From the NCBI GenBank assembly GCA_963575745.1, contig CAUYUJ010015266.1, positions 1-64,000 of the forward strand: 64,000 bases of DNA. The letters run 5' to 3'. Below, piece after piece: positions 11,001 through 20,731 of this stretch; the first letter of the stretch is position 1, and each line of letters begins with the position of its first letter. The notes under the pieces are model-generated. The model ran no database searches, was not told the DNA's origin, and saw only the letters and a program-made list of their open reading frames with translations. The position numbers and the translations under genes were made by a program. Source of the DNA: Prorocentrum cordatum (lineage: Eukaryota > Sar > Dinophyceae > Prorocentrales > Prorocentraceae).

Positions 11001-13201
11001 GCATCATGTACGACGACTGGGGCTGCCCGATCAGCTGGCTGAATTTACCCCAAAACGCCTTCCTGCACATGCTGCGGGCCTCACAACGCAGGGCATTTCT
11101 GCGAAGGATCAAGCCACGGCGACACGACCTTGGCTACCTCGCCTCTGTCAGACAGGGCCTTGACCTCTTCGCCAGCACGTGGCTCGCGCGAACTAAAGGA
11201 GCAGCCAAATGCACTGCCTGGCAGCTGGCGCTCCTCCTGAACTACCTGTCGGGCGGGGACCACACCCAACAGCGACGATCCCGATCAAACACGTCGGCAG
11301 ACCCCAGCCCCATGTGCCGCTACTGTGACGAGGAAGAGGAAACTCAGGAGCACACTGTCCGCGACTGTAAGTGCTGGGCCCGAGAAAGACTCCCTCTCAC
11401 CACCCTCATCAGTGACGACCAGTGGGCCCGTCTTCCGCCGCACACAAGACACTGCGGGCTCTTCGACGAAGACCCAGCCCTCCTCGACCTGCAGGCCGAC
11501 CTCGCGAGGGACCCGCTGCCACAGCCCATTCCGCGGCCCTCCCCCGATGGTGATCCTGCGGCTTCAGCCCAGGACACCTACACCACCTACCTTGACTACG
11601 ACACTGGTTGGATATGGGTCTATGCTGCCACGGACGGTGCGTGCACCAACCAAGCCATCCCATTGCTAGCACGAGCGGGTTACGGCGTCTACTACGGCAT
11701 CGATCACCGCATGAACTACAGTGCACGCGTTCACGGCCTAACGCAGAACGCCCAGGTTGCGGAGACCCTCGCCATTGTCCACCTTACGGCATGTGCCGAA
11801 CGGCCCGTGCACGTTTTCGTGGACAACCAGGCGGTGGTCGATGGGTTCCAAAGCATCATCGACGGACATCCAGCGCCGCAGGGCACGCACGCGGAGCTCT
11901 GGGAAAAGATCCACCGATGTGTTATGGCCAAGCCCAACATGTTTCGCGTCGAAAAAATCGCCAGCCACCTGGGAGACCTGGGCATCGACCTTGGGCTCAT
12001 CGGGCCCATCGCCCTTGCCACAGCCCTTGCCACAGCGGCGGCGCGCACGCACAACCTCCCCGACGACATTGTTGAAGCTGCCAAAACACGACATCGCCAA
12101 GCGACCGTGCTTCATGGGGTCGTTGTCGCTATTTACGAGCGCAGACACCGTACTCTGCCGCTCCCACACCGCAGGGCTGGGTTTACAGCAGCGGAACTCA
12201 GCAACATGGAACCGAACCCCCTGCTGTCGGACCAGGCACCACCCGCGGCTGGACCATACATCCCGCAGAACCCGGATGAGCTCTGGGCCGAGGCCCAACG
12301 GGCGATGCACGACGAACAGGAGGACGACCCGTTCGGCTTCGGCGGGGGATTAGACTTCCTGGACGACGGGCCAGCCAGCGCCAACCCTGCCCCGTCGGGC
12401 AGCCTCTCGACGCCCACCTCGACTCCGCCACCGAGAGCGACATCGCACCCACATGATGACGTCGCTCACCGTCAAGACGCCGACGAGGACCTTTATGATC
12501 CCCTCGGATTGAGTGGCAGCATAGACGACGCCCCGCCGACACCCCACGCTGCCGACGATGCCGCTTCATCGAGACGCCACCCGACCACGCGGCCGACCTC
12601 CGAGCCCTCGCACGGCATCATGATTGGCCCCCCCGTGCCACCCACCCCGTCCCCCCACCAGCGCCAGCCCGCGGGGGCGGCTCCAGCCCCCCCGCAGGGC
12701 ACTGAGCCAGTCAGGCCGTCGCACCCCGTCCACGCTTTTACTGTTGCTGGGTGCGAGGCTGCGGCTCCTCCGTCCTCACGGGGCGTGGCCCTAGCGGCTT
12801 CAGCCCTGGGACCGCGCGTTACCCTCCAGTCGCCTCGCAAGGGCGACGGCCGCCAGCACACGGATCGCCGCACCGCGCTGGTCCACCACCTGGCCAGGCG
12901 CACCGATGACCTCGTCCCCGCCACGAGGCCCGCGGCCGCAGGCACAGAGCAGCCGCCCCTCACCGACCGCGAAGCCGAGCTGTCCCAGTCTATGGCCGCT
13001 CTTCAGCAGAGGTGTGCTGCTCTCGCCGCCGACCTTGCCGCTGCTCAAGCCCGTCAAGGCCCTCTGCTCCAGCGCCTCCACCGCGCCGGGCGTGTTTTCG
13101 CCGAGCTGCTTACACCCTCGCCCGACGGTGCTGCGCCGCCACTCACCCTCCATGCTATGCTGTCATCGCTCCGCGGCGCTCCCCCTGGAGCCCCGCGCTA
13201 A
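7784..13201 (+). CDS. LINE ORF2 polyprotein: EEP C-half, reverse transcriptase, CCHC, RNase H
   Basis: This is an open frame of 1805 codons; the true product starts upstream in frame 1, so residues before nt ~8095 are probably not native. In order: the EEP C-terminal half (CMDANTN near 8204; RIDYIIAN 8366-8389; the final motif reads KSHVGL with the usual Asp of S-D-H not evident). RT spans about 9580-10700, with motif A LDRQKCFDYL (about 10016) and motif C FVDDS at 10292-10306, in place of the common YADD. A CCHC knuckle (C-x2-C-x8-H-x4-C) lies at about 11315-11375. RNase H runs from about 11600, with TDGACT, then ETLAIVHL and FVDNQAVVDG. Its last Asp motif (GN..AD) is not seen. A Pro-rich tail and a final Leu/Ala-rich coiled-coil-like stretch close it. 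Confidence 0.85.
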   Translation: MPSLPGKPSLPTPPIHTTEDTRPVWDLTWIWRVLSAKLLTVARTTRSRATPAPRVGSPSSLRTPSSTPPSTTRPAPPSRRWHEAFLPLCTQHRRRRRRNNHGPAGIYIASLYGVAGGDSTDLFRLADCAAARVGSAPYFICMDANTNIDDNPHLLHMMQHGWFNVAEGTPDHTMHTYGNIPDWDRVTKCPRTSRIDYIIANQAARSLVTDFCYLRDLPAKSHVGLQVTLDLSRLDHTAPRLLAPTPYPPNDGAHEDHELQALGTLIAGRYHDRMEQADTRDDVERMFALANEASHEYHLTRLRDLPPPPPDHPKKKAPTMHGLTPTFEERPAVPRAFPTYGASTIHMNRLRKLHRQLCELRFIGQHHHMDCRAIPPHLAQRIDCTWTAARLLCHKLRPTALLAFPDAWTPDVPAPRGEHLDRLIQNLDSELARRANRAKAERIKIWAEGVREPSGRKAAIYARAADCSPTAYLRTPTTPDDAQLHCDTTAFNPDQASTDDSDADTDAGGFSPSDGSSLDTDNDDGHTRGPPPAQVPDALPANAIVANTKDMLKLMVDTWEPILGRYRARAGHDAEAMPTWADFYDEYRQELPTPSPAAPFHLTDDQLIHFIRTRSPRRAGGLDGWTTKEAKELPDDILRLFASVLRAMQRTGTIPEPLLHVPNPCLRKGRGELPTDQRLLSVLSVWMYAWEAPAYRSLTTWRQGWTHATSFGAVPKATIGDVSTSLALRIEHARTLLLPLAGAALDRQKCFDYLITDICLNLALHAGCPQDIVTVRRNFYRHHKRYIRMNGAYSRDLARTNGHLQGSSWSLDDIKLLMCVWTKRQHRYVPRSLSTTFVDDSNSTTHTASELQKSLDETAKFDRFSGQRIHPGKVAGWALTDELHAAVTQLTLADRPLRVVDSFKLVGSYINAEAAPAPAALNLTATADARVRRATIRLPRIGKLPSPMLIKARHARSLAASVCTTGTDIQAPSGPAKTAYNHALKAAIRPKGNKWVEFWTLMAVCVPGHALEIDAITQREAFLCLRRQVNRDVTLCGLARDLQHHVQTLFGGGPVGRLVQSLQQLRWTWPTFGIMYDDWGCPISWLNLPQNAFLHMLRASQRRAFLRRIKPRRHDLGYLASVRQGLDLFASTWLARTKGAAKCTAWQLALLLNYLSGGDHTQQRRSRSNTSADPSPMCRYCDEEEETQEHTVRDCKCWARERLPLTTLISDDQWARLPPHTRHCGLFDEDPALLDLQADLARDPLPQPIPRPSPDGDPAASAQDTYTTYLDYDTGWIWVYAATDGACTNQAIPLLARAGYGVYYGIDHRMNYSARVHGLTQNAQVAETLAIVHLTACAERPVHVFVDNQAVVDGFQSIIDGHPAPQGTHAELWEKIHRCVMAKPNMFRVEKIASHLGDLGIDLGLIGPIALATALATAAARTHNLPDDIVEAAKTRHRQATVLHGVVVAIYERRHRTLPLPHRRAGFTAAELSNMEPNPLLSDQAPPAAGPYIPQNPDELWAEAQRAMHDEQEDDPFGFGGGLDFLDDGPASANPAPSGSLSTPTSTPPPRATSHPHDDVAHRQDADEDLYDPLGLSGSIDDAPPTPHAADDAASSRRHPTTRPTSEPSHGIMIGPPVPPTPSPHQRQPAGAAPAPPQGTEPVRPSHPVHAFTVAGCEAAAPPSSRGVALAASALGPRVTLQSPRKGDGRQHTDRRTALVHHLARRTDDLVPATRPAAAGTEQPPLTDREAELSQSMAALQQRCAALAADLAAAQARQGPLLQRLHRAGRVFAELLTPSPDGAAPPLTLHAMLSSLRGAPPGAPR

Positions 13202-13790
<589 letters not shown>

Positions 13791-14790
13791 CTCTGTTCCA
13801 CTGTCCCCCGTGCCCGCCTCCTGCGTTTTTCGCTCCGCCCCCCTACCCCCCCACCTCTCCCTGGGTCCCTCACCTCACCCCTTCCCCCGCTCTCCTTGGC
13901 CTGGCCGTTTCCTCCACTGCTCTCCCCGCATCGTTTGCCCCCCCTTTCCCCCGTGCGGTGGCCTGCCCGACGCGACGAGCGAAGCCCGGCGTCGGCTCGT
14001 CAAGGCCAGCACCAGCCAGGAGCGCAAGGAGGCGCGATGATGCGGCCGCCTCGGCGGGGAACGCACAGCGCCCCTCGTGCGCGCGCGCCCGCGATAGCAC
14101 CGCGCGCGCTGCCGCGGCCGCCATAGCCGCCTGCGCCAAAATTGCTGAGGTGCCAACGGGCCAGCTGGAGCAACGGCAACGACGGCAACGACCCAAAGAA
14201 TGCAAGACCCATGGTTCTCCACCCACAACCCAAAGGCGTCAGTCGATGGAACAAGGTAGGTCTGCAAGACCAGGTGCGCCAAACACTCAGAGATATGGTA
14301 TGTCGGAACATGACAGGGATGCAAGGGCAGTCCCGCTGTGTTTTGCATACAACAGTGTGTTCTGATGTTCCAGACTATGAGGATGAGCTACACTTCGTGC
14401 GTGCTTAAATATTATGTTCATGAACATTCTATTTGGCTGCATGATGTGTGAGTTGGTACATCTAGCTTTTTTTGGTTTTCTCTTTAACGCCCCCTGACTG
14501 AAAGGGGCGCTGGTGTCAATATCCCGCCTAAGTGCGTTGATTGGATTCTGCATAACCAGACGCTGCGAATCAGAGCGCGCCTAGGCGCGTCAACTACCGA
14601 ACCTCCTGTCCTCAACAGCCCCGGGTGCCGGAGAGGAACCGGCGAGTTACCGCATCCCCAATCAAGGACTTCACCTTCCCGCGTAGACTCCTCGGCGGCT
14701 CCTCCTGAGGCCCCGACCTCCACGTGCTGGTACCCCCCCATCGTGCCCCTCTTCTCCTTCTTTGCTCGCTCGTCGGGCGCGTCGCATTAC
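13791..14790. other. No recognisable gene
   Basis: C-rich sequence to about 13950 is followed by GC-rich sequence with short open frames of no recognisable character. From about 14360 the base composition turns AT-richer, with a palindromic TGTTCATGAACA near 14415. A small CCCCTGACTGAAAGGGG hairpin lies near 14492. This may contain the 3' end of the LINE; no terminus could be fixed. Confidence 0.4.
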
Positions 14791-16324
14791 CGTCTTGGCC
14801 ACTAGCTCGGCCATCTCGTGAGGGTAGGTCTCACTCCGCTCGGTGACTGCCCTGCCCTCGGCGGGGTCGCGCAGGTGGTCGCCGCTGCAGCGGGGTCTAG
14901 GACGTCCGCGATGCCCCCTGAGGTCGAGACGATGCGGGTGGGCTTGAGGCGCAGGCCCCCTGCGGCGCCCCTGAGGTTCAGGGCGCGCTGATCAAGACGG
15001 ACCTTCCGCCAGGCTGTGTCCTCAAAGAGTGGCCAGAGTTGCTTCCACGCCGCCGAGAGCCAGGGGTTCTCGCCCGAGCATCCCCGCTGCTTTGCCGCGC
15101 GCTCGGTCATGATATTCTCGGCGAGGGCCAGGAAGGTAGCTCTTTCCTTCTTAACCATGGACACGTCGACGCCCCTCGACTCGTTGAGCGCCACGAACGC
15201 GCAGGAAGCCGCACGCGGCCAGCTGACCCAGGTCTCGCGCGGGTCGTGGAGCGCCACGAGTGCGAGCAGCAACCACCTGTCGCGCTTGCGTCGCAAGTCC
15301 TGCCCATGCTGCAGCCCGATCTTGATGGCTCGGCAGCCTTGCTGCATCATTGCCTGGGAGATGCGGGCTTCGCCCGGGAAAACACCGAGGGAACCCAGGC
15401 GGCAGCCGCGCGGCGGCAACGCCGCAGCTTGCGCGCCCAACCAGCTGCGGAGCTCGCCGTCCGAGGGGCCCTCGATGACGTCGGCGAGGTCATCGAGGAC
15501 GACCTTGCCACCCTCTACCTCCTCGCCCTCCTCAGCGACTCCTGCCGCGGCCTTCTCGAGAAAGAGGGCGGAGTTGGCCAGCGTCTCCTCGCTGAGAAGT
15601 CCGACGAGGATGCCTGACGCGGGCCGCCGCGTCACCGCGATGCCCGCCGCCCCCCCGCACCGCTGGCAGGCCAGCGCGCCCGGGTGGTTGGGGGGGGGCG
15701 AGTGGCCAGGGCAAGCTCCAGAAGCGCCTCCCAGCCCAGCGCGGGCAACTCCTGCACGTCGATACCCGCGCCGCACAGCTGCCCCATGATGCCCGAGCCC
15801 GGCGGGGCGAGGACGCGCATGTGGCCCTTGTGCTCTGGGACCCACCTGATGTCCTCCTCCTGCCTCGTGAACTCCGCCCCGGCGATGAGCTCGACGGCCG
15901 CTCTGCCGTAGAAGTCCACGCGCACTGCGCCCAGGGCCTTATCTCGCAGCAAGTCCGGTGGGGGCGCCGCGTGCATGCGGTAGTCCTACTCGCGGCCCCG
16001 GTATGTGAGATCGCGGCAGCAGATGCGGAGGTCTGCCTCCGCCTGGGCCAGGAGCCCGGGGATCTCACCCAGCGCGCTTTCCGCGAACCTGGCCGATCCG
16101 AGCATGCTCTTGCGGAGGCGTAGGCTCTCCTCCTGGACGGCTATCGCCGACGGCCACCCGCCCTCCGGCAAGATGGCATTGCTGATCATGTGCGCCGCCA
16201 CGACGTTGATGTGGGCGCACTCCCGAAGCTCGATGTCTGGTGGCTCGGTCGTCGAGTGGGGTAAACCGTCGAGCGCCTCGACCGTCTCTGGGTCGAGCGC
16301 TAACTTGTCGCGGTAGTCCAGCAT
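14755..16324 (-). pseudogene. Minus-strand polyprotein, conserved C-terminal Pol-like domain
   Basis: Reading starts MLDYRDKLALDPETVEALDG, crosses a TAG at 15986-15988 (YRGRE, stop, DYRMHAAPPPDLLRDK) and changes frame in G9 at 15690-15698. The rest contains VALHDPRETWVSWPRAAS, SGENPWLSAAWKQLWPLFED, VRLDQRALNLRG and LKPTRIVSTSGGIADVLD. After another frame change near 14890 comes CSGDHLRDPAEGRAV and SETYPHEMAELVAKTVM. The series resembles a conserved block I recall from Copia-like polyproteins of dinoflagellates (a Pro-rich centre, ENP..S..W, DQ..G, KPT, C.GDH, YP). Its biochemical role there is not known to me. No integrase or RT follows. Confidence 0.5.
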
Positions 16325-17904
16325 GGGGGCCCACGTGTGGCCTGGCCCAGTGCGACTTCGCCCGCCTTGGTCTTCTTATAGTGCAGCTTCAGGAAGGCTT
16401 CCGCTGACTCTGCCAACTCTGGGCAGCCGAACTCCACCGCGTGCGCAGCAAGGGCCTCCACGTCGCAGGTCTCGCCCACCTCTTTTACCCCCCCGCACAC
16501 GATTGCGGAGGTAGCAACCGAGCAGGCCCGTCGCCGTTGCCACATGCTCGAGGGCTGGGTCGGTATCGATATCGTGCATGACCTCTTTCCTGCGCGCCAG
16601 CTCTGGCGTGGAGTCGCGGAGCGAGGCCCGCTGCTGCTTGGCTTGATGGTGGTTGGCCAGCCAACCAGCGCCTGGGCCCTGCATGGTGAGGCGAAGGTGC
16701 TCCTCCAACTCCGTAGGGTTGAAATCCTTACGCTCCTCAGATACCTCGACCCAGCCGAATGGGGGAGCGGTTCCTTCCTGCCGCGCCTCCTCGACCTCAC
16801 CGGCTGCTTGGTCCTCATTCTGGCCGCGTGCGTCGCATTCGCCGCACTTCTTCTTCGCCGCTGCTGTGGCCTTGGCGGCGGCGGCGGCTGCCGCTGGGGC
16901 TGGAGCGCCCGCCGCCGCCTCGCCCGCGCGCTGGGAAGCCTCCTCGGTGTCGTGCTCCTGGCGCAGCGCGGCCAGCCTCTTGTCCGCCTCCTCATGCGAT
17001 TCGATATTGGGCCCCCCTTTTGGGCCCCGCGCTTGATGAGCTGCATCTGCACGGAGCGGCCCAGCGAGCCGACCTGCCCGATGGGCTTGCGCGAGTGAGG
17101 GCACGCGGCATTGTGGCAGCGCTTCCAGCGGGAGCTGCCCCAGCAGATGATGCGCCCGCTCGCGGGCGACTTGGGGCGGTGATCAAGGCTGCGGCTGTAT
17201 TCTTTGCGCGTCAGGGCTTGTCGAAGTGAGCCTGCGCCTCCATGGCCCCTTGCTGCCCCTCCTGCGCCCTGGCCCCCTGGGCTGCCACCTCCTCCTCCAG
17301 CTCCGCCCGCGCCCGCCTTGGGGCGTTCTGTCGGAGCCGGCTGCCCCGCCCCCGCTCTGGGGCGCCCCGTCGGGTGCGCCGGCAGCGCGGGCTGCGCAGC
17401 GTTGGAGCGGAAAGCGGTCTGCCACTGCGACTTCTGAAGCTTGCTGTGATGCCTGACCTTTATTTCTGTCATGAAATACTGGCCTGACTCGTCCAGAAAG
17501 TAGGCGCGTGGCATCTTCAACCACGGCCCTGGGTCATCCGCGCTGGCCGGGGCAGCGCACGCGAATCGGACGCGGCCCTACGTCGGGTTCTCATCGCCCA
17601 TGAGCCCCAGCACCTTAGCCCGCTTCATGCGTAACTCTTCGCACCACTTGCCCTTCAGCTCGGCCCAGATGCCGAAGATGACGTTAGGCGGCCAAGCGTA
17701 GTCAGCCTCATCATTCATGCTGAGCAGCTGTTCCGCGGCCTTGACCTGCTGCTCGTAGCGCACCTGCCCGTGGAAGCACGACTACGCCCAGGGCTCCCGC
17801 TTGGCGTCCTGGAACCAGTGCTGAAGTGTAGACGCATGCCTCGGCCTGGTCTCCAACTTGTAGTCCTTCGGCGGGATGTAGTTGTCCATGTCCGCTTCCG
17901 ATGT
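16300..17904 (-). pseudogene. Minus-strand polyprotein, middle part with CxxC-H knuckle
   Basis: Same-frame reading after the TAG at 17905 crosses two further TAGs at 17782-17784 and 17578-17580: LQHWFQDAKREPWA, stop, SCFHGQVRYEQQVK, then LMGDENPT, stop, GRVRFACAAP. It then gives MPRAYFLDESGQYFMTEIKV and CHNAACPHSRKPIGQVG, a possible small zinc knuckle, and LGRSVQMQLIKRG. Frame changes fall in C6T4 at 17012-17021 and in C7 at 16488-16494. Between them are HEEADKRLAALRQEHDTEEA and FNPTELEEHLRLTMQGPG; after them EFGCPELAESAEAFLKLHYK. Confidence 0.45.
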
Positions 17905-18740
17905 CTAGGGGAAGTTGGCGCATCCCAGGCAGTAGTCCGGCATGTTCATGTGGTCGTGCCCCCCGTGCTGGAACGCCGCTAGGCCGGGGGCGATCATGTT
18001 GGCGATGCTCGTCGGGAACTTGATCGAGTGGGAGAGCGGCTTGGAGTTCTGCCCGACCGACCGCAGCGCGTGGAACTCATCCTTGTCCAGCAGGCCCAGG
18101 CAGAGTGTGACCGTGTAGAAATCGCACCCCCTCGCCATGTGCACCAGCTGCTCCTCCGCGCGGCCGACGCTGGCGACGGCGCCCATAGCCGCGCCGCCTG
18201 ACTCCTCGGAGTGCTTGTTGGCCCGGCCCAGCTCCCTGACCGAGTTCTGCAGCCCTATGCCGAGCTCCAACTCCGGTTGCGGGGCCCTCAGGGTCCGCTC
18301 CTCCTGCGGCATCGAAGAGGCCCCTGCATGCCATTCGCGCGGCCGCGTGGCCCGCTCCACGAACGACGGCTGCTGGGGCTGCCTCTCGGCCCAAGGGGAG
18401 GTCGAGCTGGCCCCGCCCGATCCGTAGAACGCGCTCGGGTCGAAGGCTGCGGGGGTCTGCAGCGTTGGCGGCGCTCTCCGAAGCCGGCGGCGCGCCCGGC
18501 CTGGGCCCCGGGCCCCGACGGGGGCGGGCCCGGCGGGCCGACCCGGTGCGCGGGAGCGCCTGCGGGGCGCTCCCAGGGCTTCGGGAGCGTAGGCAGGGGA
18601 CCCGGGGCCTGCGCGTTGTGGCGGTCGTCGGGGCTCCACGCCGAAGGTGGGTGGAGTGGGCTGTCGGCTCTGCCAGCCGCTTGGCCGCCATCTCCCCCCT
18701 CGAGCTCCCTGCTCCATGTCGCCGGACATCCGCGCGCGAG
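17905..18740 (-). pseudogene. Minus-strand polyprotein, Arg/Pro linker and globular block
   Basis: From about 18740 the reading is MSGDMEQGARGGRW, then a long Arg/Pro/Gly linker, then a globular block. The block contains FDPSAFYGSGGASS, GIGLQNSVRELGRANKHS, RGCDFYTVTLCLGLLDKDE and MPDYCLGCANFP. It ends at a TAG at 17905-17907, after which the same frame continues (TSEADMDNYIPPKDYKLE). The frame upstream of 18740, open as far as 19794, is Arg-rich shadow sequence. The function is unknown. Confidence 0.45.
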
Positions 18741-19343
18741 ACTGAGGCCGACTTCGCCGGTGACGCCGTCGTGCGTCGCGTCCGCCGCCTCGATGAGCTC
18801 CGCCGGCAGCTCGTGTCTGCCCGCGCCGTTCTGGCGCGAGATAGCGCGCCGCGCGCCAGCGTCCGTCTGGCCTTCTGCACGCTTGCCGAGGTAGCTCGAG
18901 ATGAGCGCCACGCGCGGGTCGTGCGTCCTCTGCTCCTCGTCGTGCGCCGGCGCTTCCCTGAGCTTCGCGTCGAAGTCGCCCCTCGTGTCCCTCCTCGTAG
19001 GAGTGGCGCTGCGACTCCTGGACATGGTGCGCTTGGCCATGTAGTGCCTGCTGCGCTCCATGCTGAGGGCGATAGCTGCCGCGGGGCTCATGCTGTCCCC
19101 CCGGTAGTTGGTGCCACCCCCGTGGTCGGACAGCCTGATCGCCACCCCCGGCTTCCAGCAGATGGCGGGGGGCTGGGCGCTCGCGAACTCGTCGAGGAGC
19201 TCCGCCCTGGGCGCTGGGAAAGCTCCGTCCGGGATGAAGAAGGTCAGCCCCAAGCCCGCGGCCTCCGCGCACGTCCTCGGGTCGTCGTCCGTGCCGTCCT
19301 TGGCGGGGCCGACGAAGCGCGCGGGGAAGTTGTTGCATGCGTC
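18740..19343 (-). pseudogene. Minus-strand polyprotein, part after the TGA
   Basis: It continues in the same frame after the TGA at 19344-19346. Visible segments are CAEAAGLGLTFFIPDGAF, LLDEFASAQPPAICWKPG and DPRVALISSYLGKRAEG. The reading leaves this frame near 18740 within a CGCGCG run (GLSLARG becomes RMSGDMEQG). The part from 19253 looks like an independent start, but the upstream sequence in the same frame is equally protein-like, so it is internal. No domain is recognised. Confidence 0.4.
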
Positions 19344-20236
19344 TCACTTGGCCTCGGCGTCCGCCAGAGGGTCTCGCATATGGACCAGCCAGGCTGAACC
19401 TGCCTCTGCCTTGGCCGGGCTGCCCCGCCTGGCCGCAGTGCCGGAGGGATGACCGTCGGGCCTCTTGGCCTCCCTCCTGTCGGCGCGGCGGGCGCTGGCC
19501 TGGCGATCCCCCTCCAGCTGCGGCGTGCGCGAGCGGCTGCGGCATCCCACCGTTCGGTCTGCAGCGTGGACCGCGCAGAGGCAGAAGCCGTCCTTCTCGA
19601 CAGTCTTCTCGCGGTGGCAGTGAGAGCGTGCGCATCTCCCTGGGGCAGCCTGACTCTCGTAGATGACCGCGTGGCGCGGGCAAGCCCTGAACGCGCGGGT
19701 GCCGCCCTCCTCCGGGGCCTCGCGCACGTCCGAGATCGCTGCGTCCTCGACTAGCATGTAGACGGGGTCCTGCCGCGCGGTGCCCCGACAGCACCTGGCG
19801 CTCAGGACCTGCGTGCCCCCCGCGGTCGTGTACGCGATCTGGTCGGCCTGGCAGACGTCGACGCTGGGCTCCGACTCGGTCTCCGAGTTGGGGTCCATCT
19901 CCTCAATCTCGCCCAGGTTTCGGGCGCCTCCACCGCCTCTTCGCGCAACAGCCGAACGCCTTGCAGCACGCTCGCCCCGCCCCGCGGCACTCCCAGGCGC
20001 AGCGCATTTGACCCCCTGCCCTCGCCCGTTCCGCTCGGGTGAGCTTGGCCAGGTCTTGGCGCGTTGACTCGCGAGCTGTGGTTTACCACGCGCGACGAGC
20101 TGACGTGCACCATCGGCCGGTCGCCCTCGGGGAGGGCGCAAGGTGAGGCCGCGCGCAGGTGGACCTGGCCGATGCCCTCGTCATCCCTAGTAGCCTCCAG
20201 GTCGGTCTTCAAGTGGCGGTGAGAGCTGCCCTTCAC
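19344..20236 (-). pseudogene. Minus-strand polyprotein, Cys/His cluster part
   Basis: Reading begins in the frame of 20236 (KGSSHRHLKTDLEATRDD; VHVSSSRVVNHSSRV) and moves near 19920 to the frame ending at the TGA 19344-19346. The second frame holds a Cys/His cluster at nt 19566-19682: CPRH, then C-x4-CH, then FCLCAVH, spaced like a zinc-binding fold. The part before it contains PSVDVCQADQIAYTTAGGTQ. I recall similar CxxH...C...C...CxxH segments in dinoflagellate retroelement polyproteins, which is memory, not a search. After the TGA the same frame continues protein-like (DACNNFPARFVGPAKDG), so the stop is premature. Confidence 0.45.
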
Positions 20237-20717
20237 GTCCCCTGAACTTATAGACGTGCCCGTGACGAGTGATGCGGCCGCCCTTGAGGGGCCCCTGTTC
20301 GAGCCGCGCGACGGAGCCGCCAGACTTGACGACGAGGTCAGTGGGCATCATCTTCTCAGTTCCTCCACGCGCCCGAACCTCACTCCTGATGTAGTCTTCA
20401 TCCACCGCCTTCGCCTCGCTGGGCCCATGCCATACATGCGCGGCCGTGGGGTCGCCGTCCAGAGCTACCATGACGTCGTGCCCCGTTTTGCTGCCACCCG
20501 CGAACCCCTTCAGCGCCCAGACGAGGACCGAGGTGCACGCCCACGCCGCGCGCACGAACCAAGCCAGGAAACCCAGCGCCGACCCGAGCACCGTAGCCAT
20601 CACCATGGCCACGAGTCCCATGGCTGCCCACTGTAGTCTAGCCCAGAATGCGTCGACCAAGCCTATGAGGAAGGTGATCAGCTGATGCAACAGCGCGCCC
20701 AGGGCGTGGCCTAGCTA
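20187..20717 (-). pseudogene. Minus-strand polyprotein, membrane-segment part
   Basis: An in-frame TAG at 20715-20717 separates MRLGD from LGHALGALLHQLITF. The next 60 residues are strongly hydrophobic, with two or three possible membrane helices (LITFLIGLVDAFWA, then GLVAMVMATVLGSALGFLAW and CTSVLVWALKGFAGG). A soluble part follows (WHGPSEAKAVDEDYIRSEV; TDLVVKSGGSVARLEQGPLK). The frame changes at HVYKFRG near 20240, next to a GGGG run, into the downstream reading. The function is unknown. Confidence 0.45.
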
Positions 20718-20731
20718 ATCACCGAGCCGCA

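Larger units (their letters stand above)
757..12805 (+). repeat. Recurrent 12-mer GCGGCTYCAGCC through the LINE
   Basis: Exact matches lie at 757-768, 1779-1790, 4038-4049, 7525-7536, 9306-9317, 11558-11569, 12677-12688 and 12794-12805. The near match at 6183 has one extra C. The copies fall in more than one codon phase (GGFSP in some, AASA in others), so repetition is at the DNA level rather than of a peptide. The core GGCT-TC-AGCC is a small inverted repeat. Confidence 0.7.
1..13201 (+). mobile_element. Long LINE-type (non-LTR) retrotransposon, decayed
   Basis: The order ORF1-like region, apurinic-type endonuclease, reverse transcriptase, CCHC knuckle and RNase H on one strand is that of a non-LTR retrotransposon. 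About 13 kb is long for a LINE; most of the excess is the 7.5-kb ORF1 region. No long terminal repeats are seen. The 5' end may lie before the window. The 3' end was not fixed: the last coding base is 13201 and a CT tract follows within 370 bases. ORF1 is broken by stops and frame changes, while ORF2 is open for 1805 codons, so the copy looks moderately old. Identification rests on motifs, not on a search. Confidence 0.82.

Noticed and set aside
17905-19794. A single 629-codon minus-strand gene
   Set aside because: Only the part below about 18740 looks native; the upstream Arg-rich part overlaps a more protein-like reading in another frame.
20200-20690. WHGPSEAKAV in the minus-strand polyprotein as a second ART-like HG motif
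   Set aside because: No matching Tyr motif follows at the expected distance and the surrounding sequence differs from the LINE ORF1 region.
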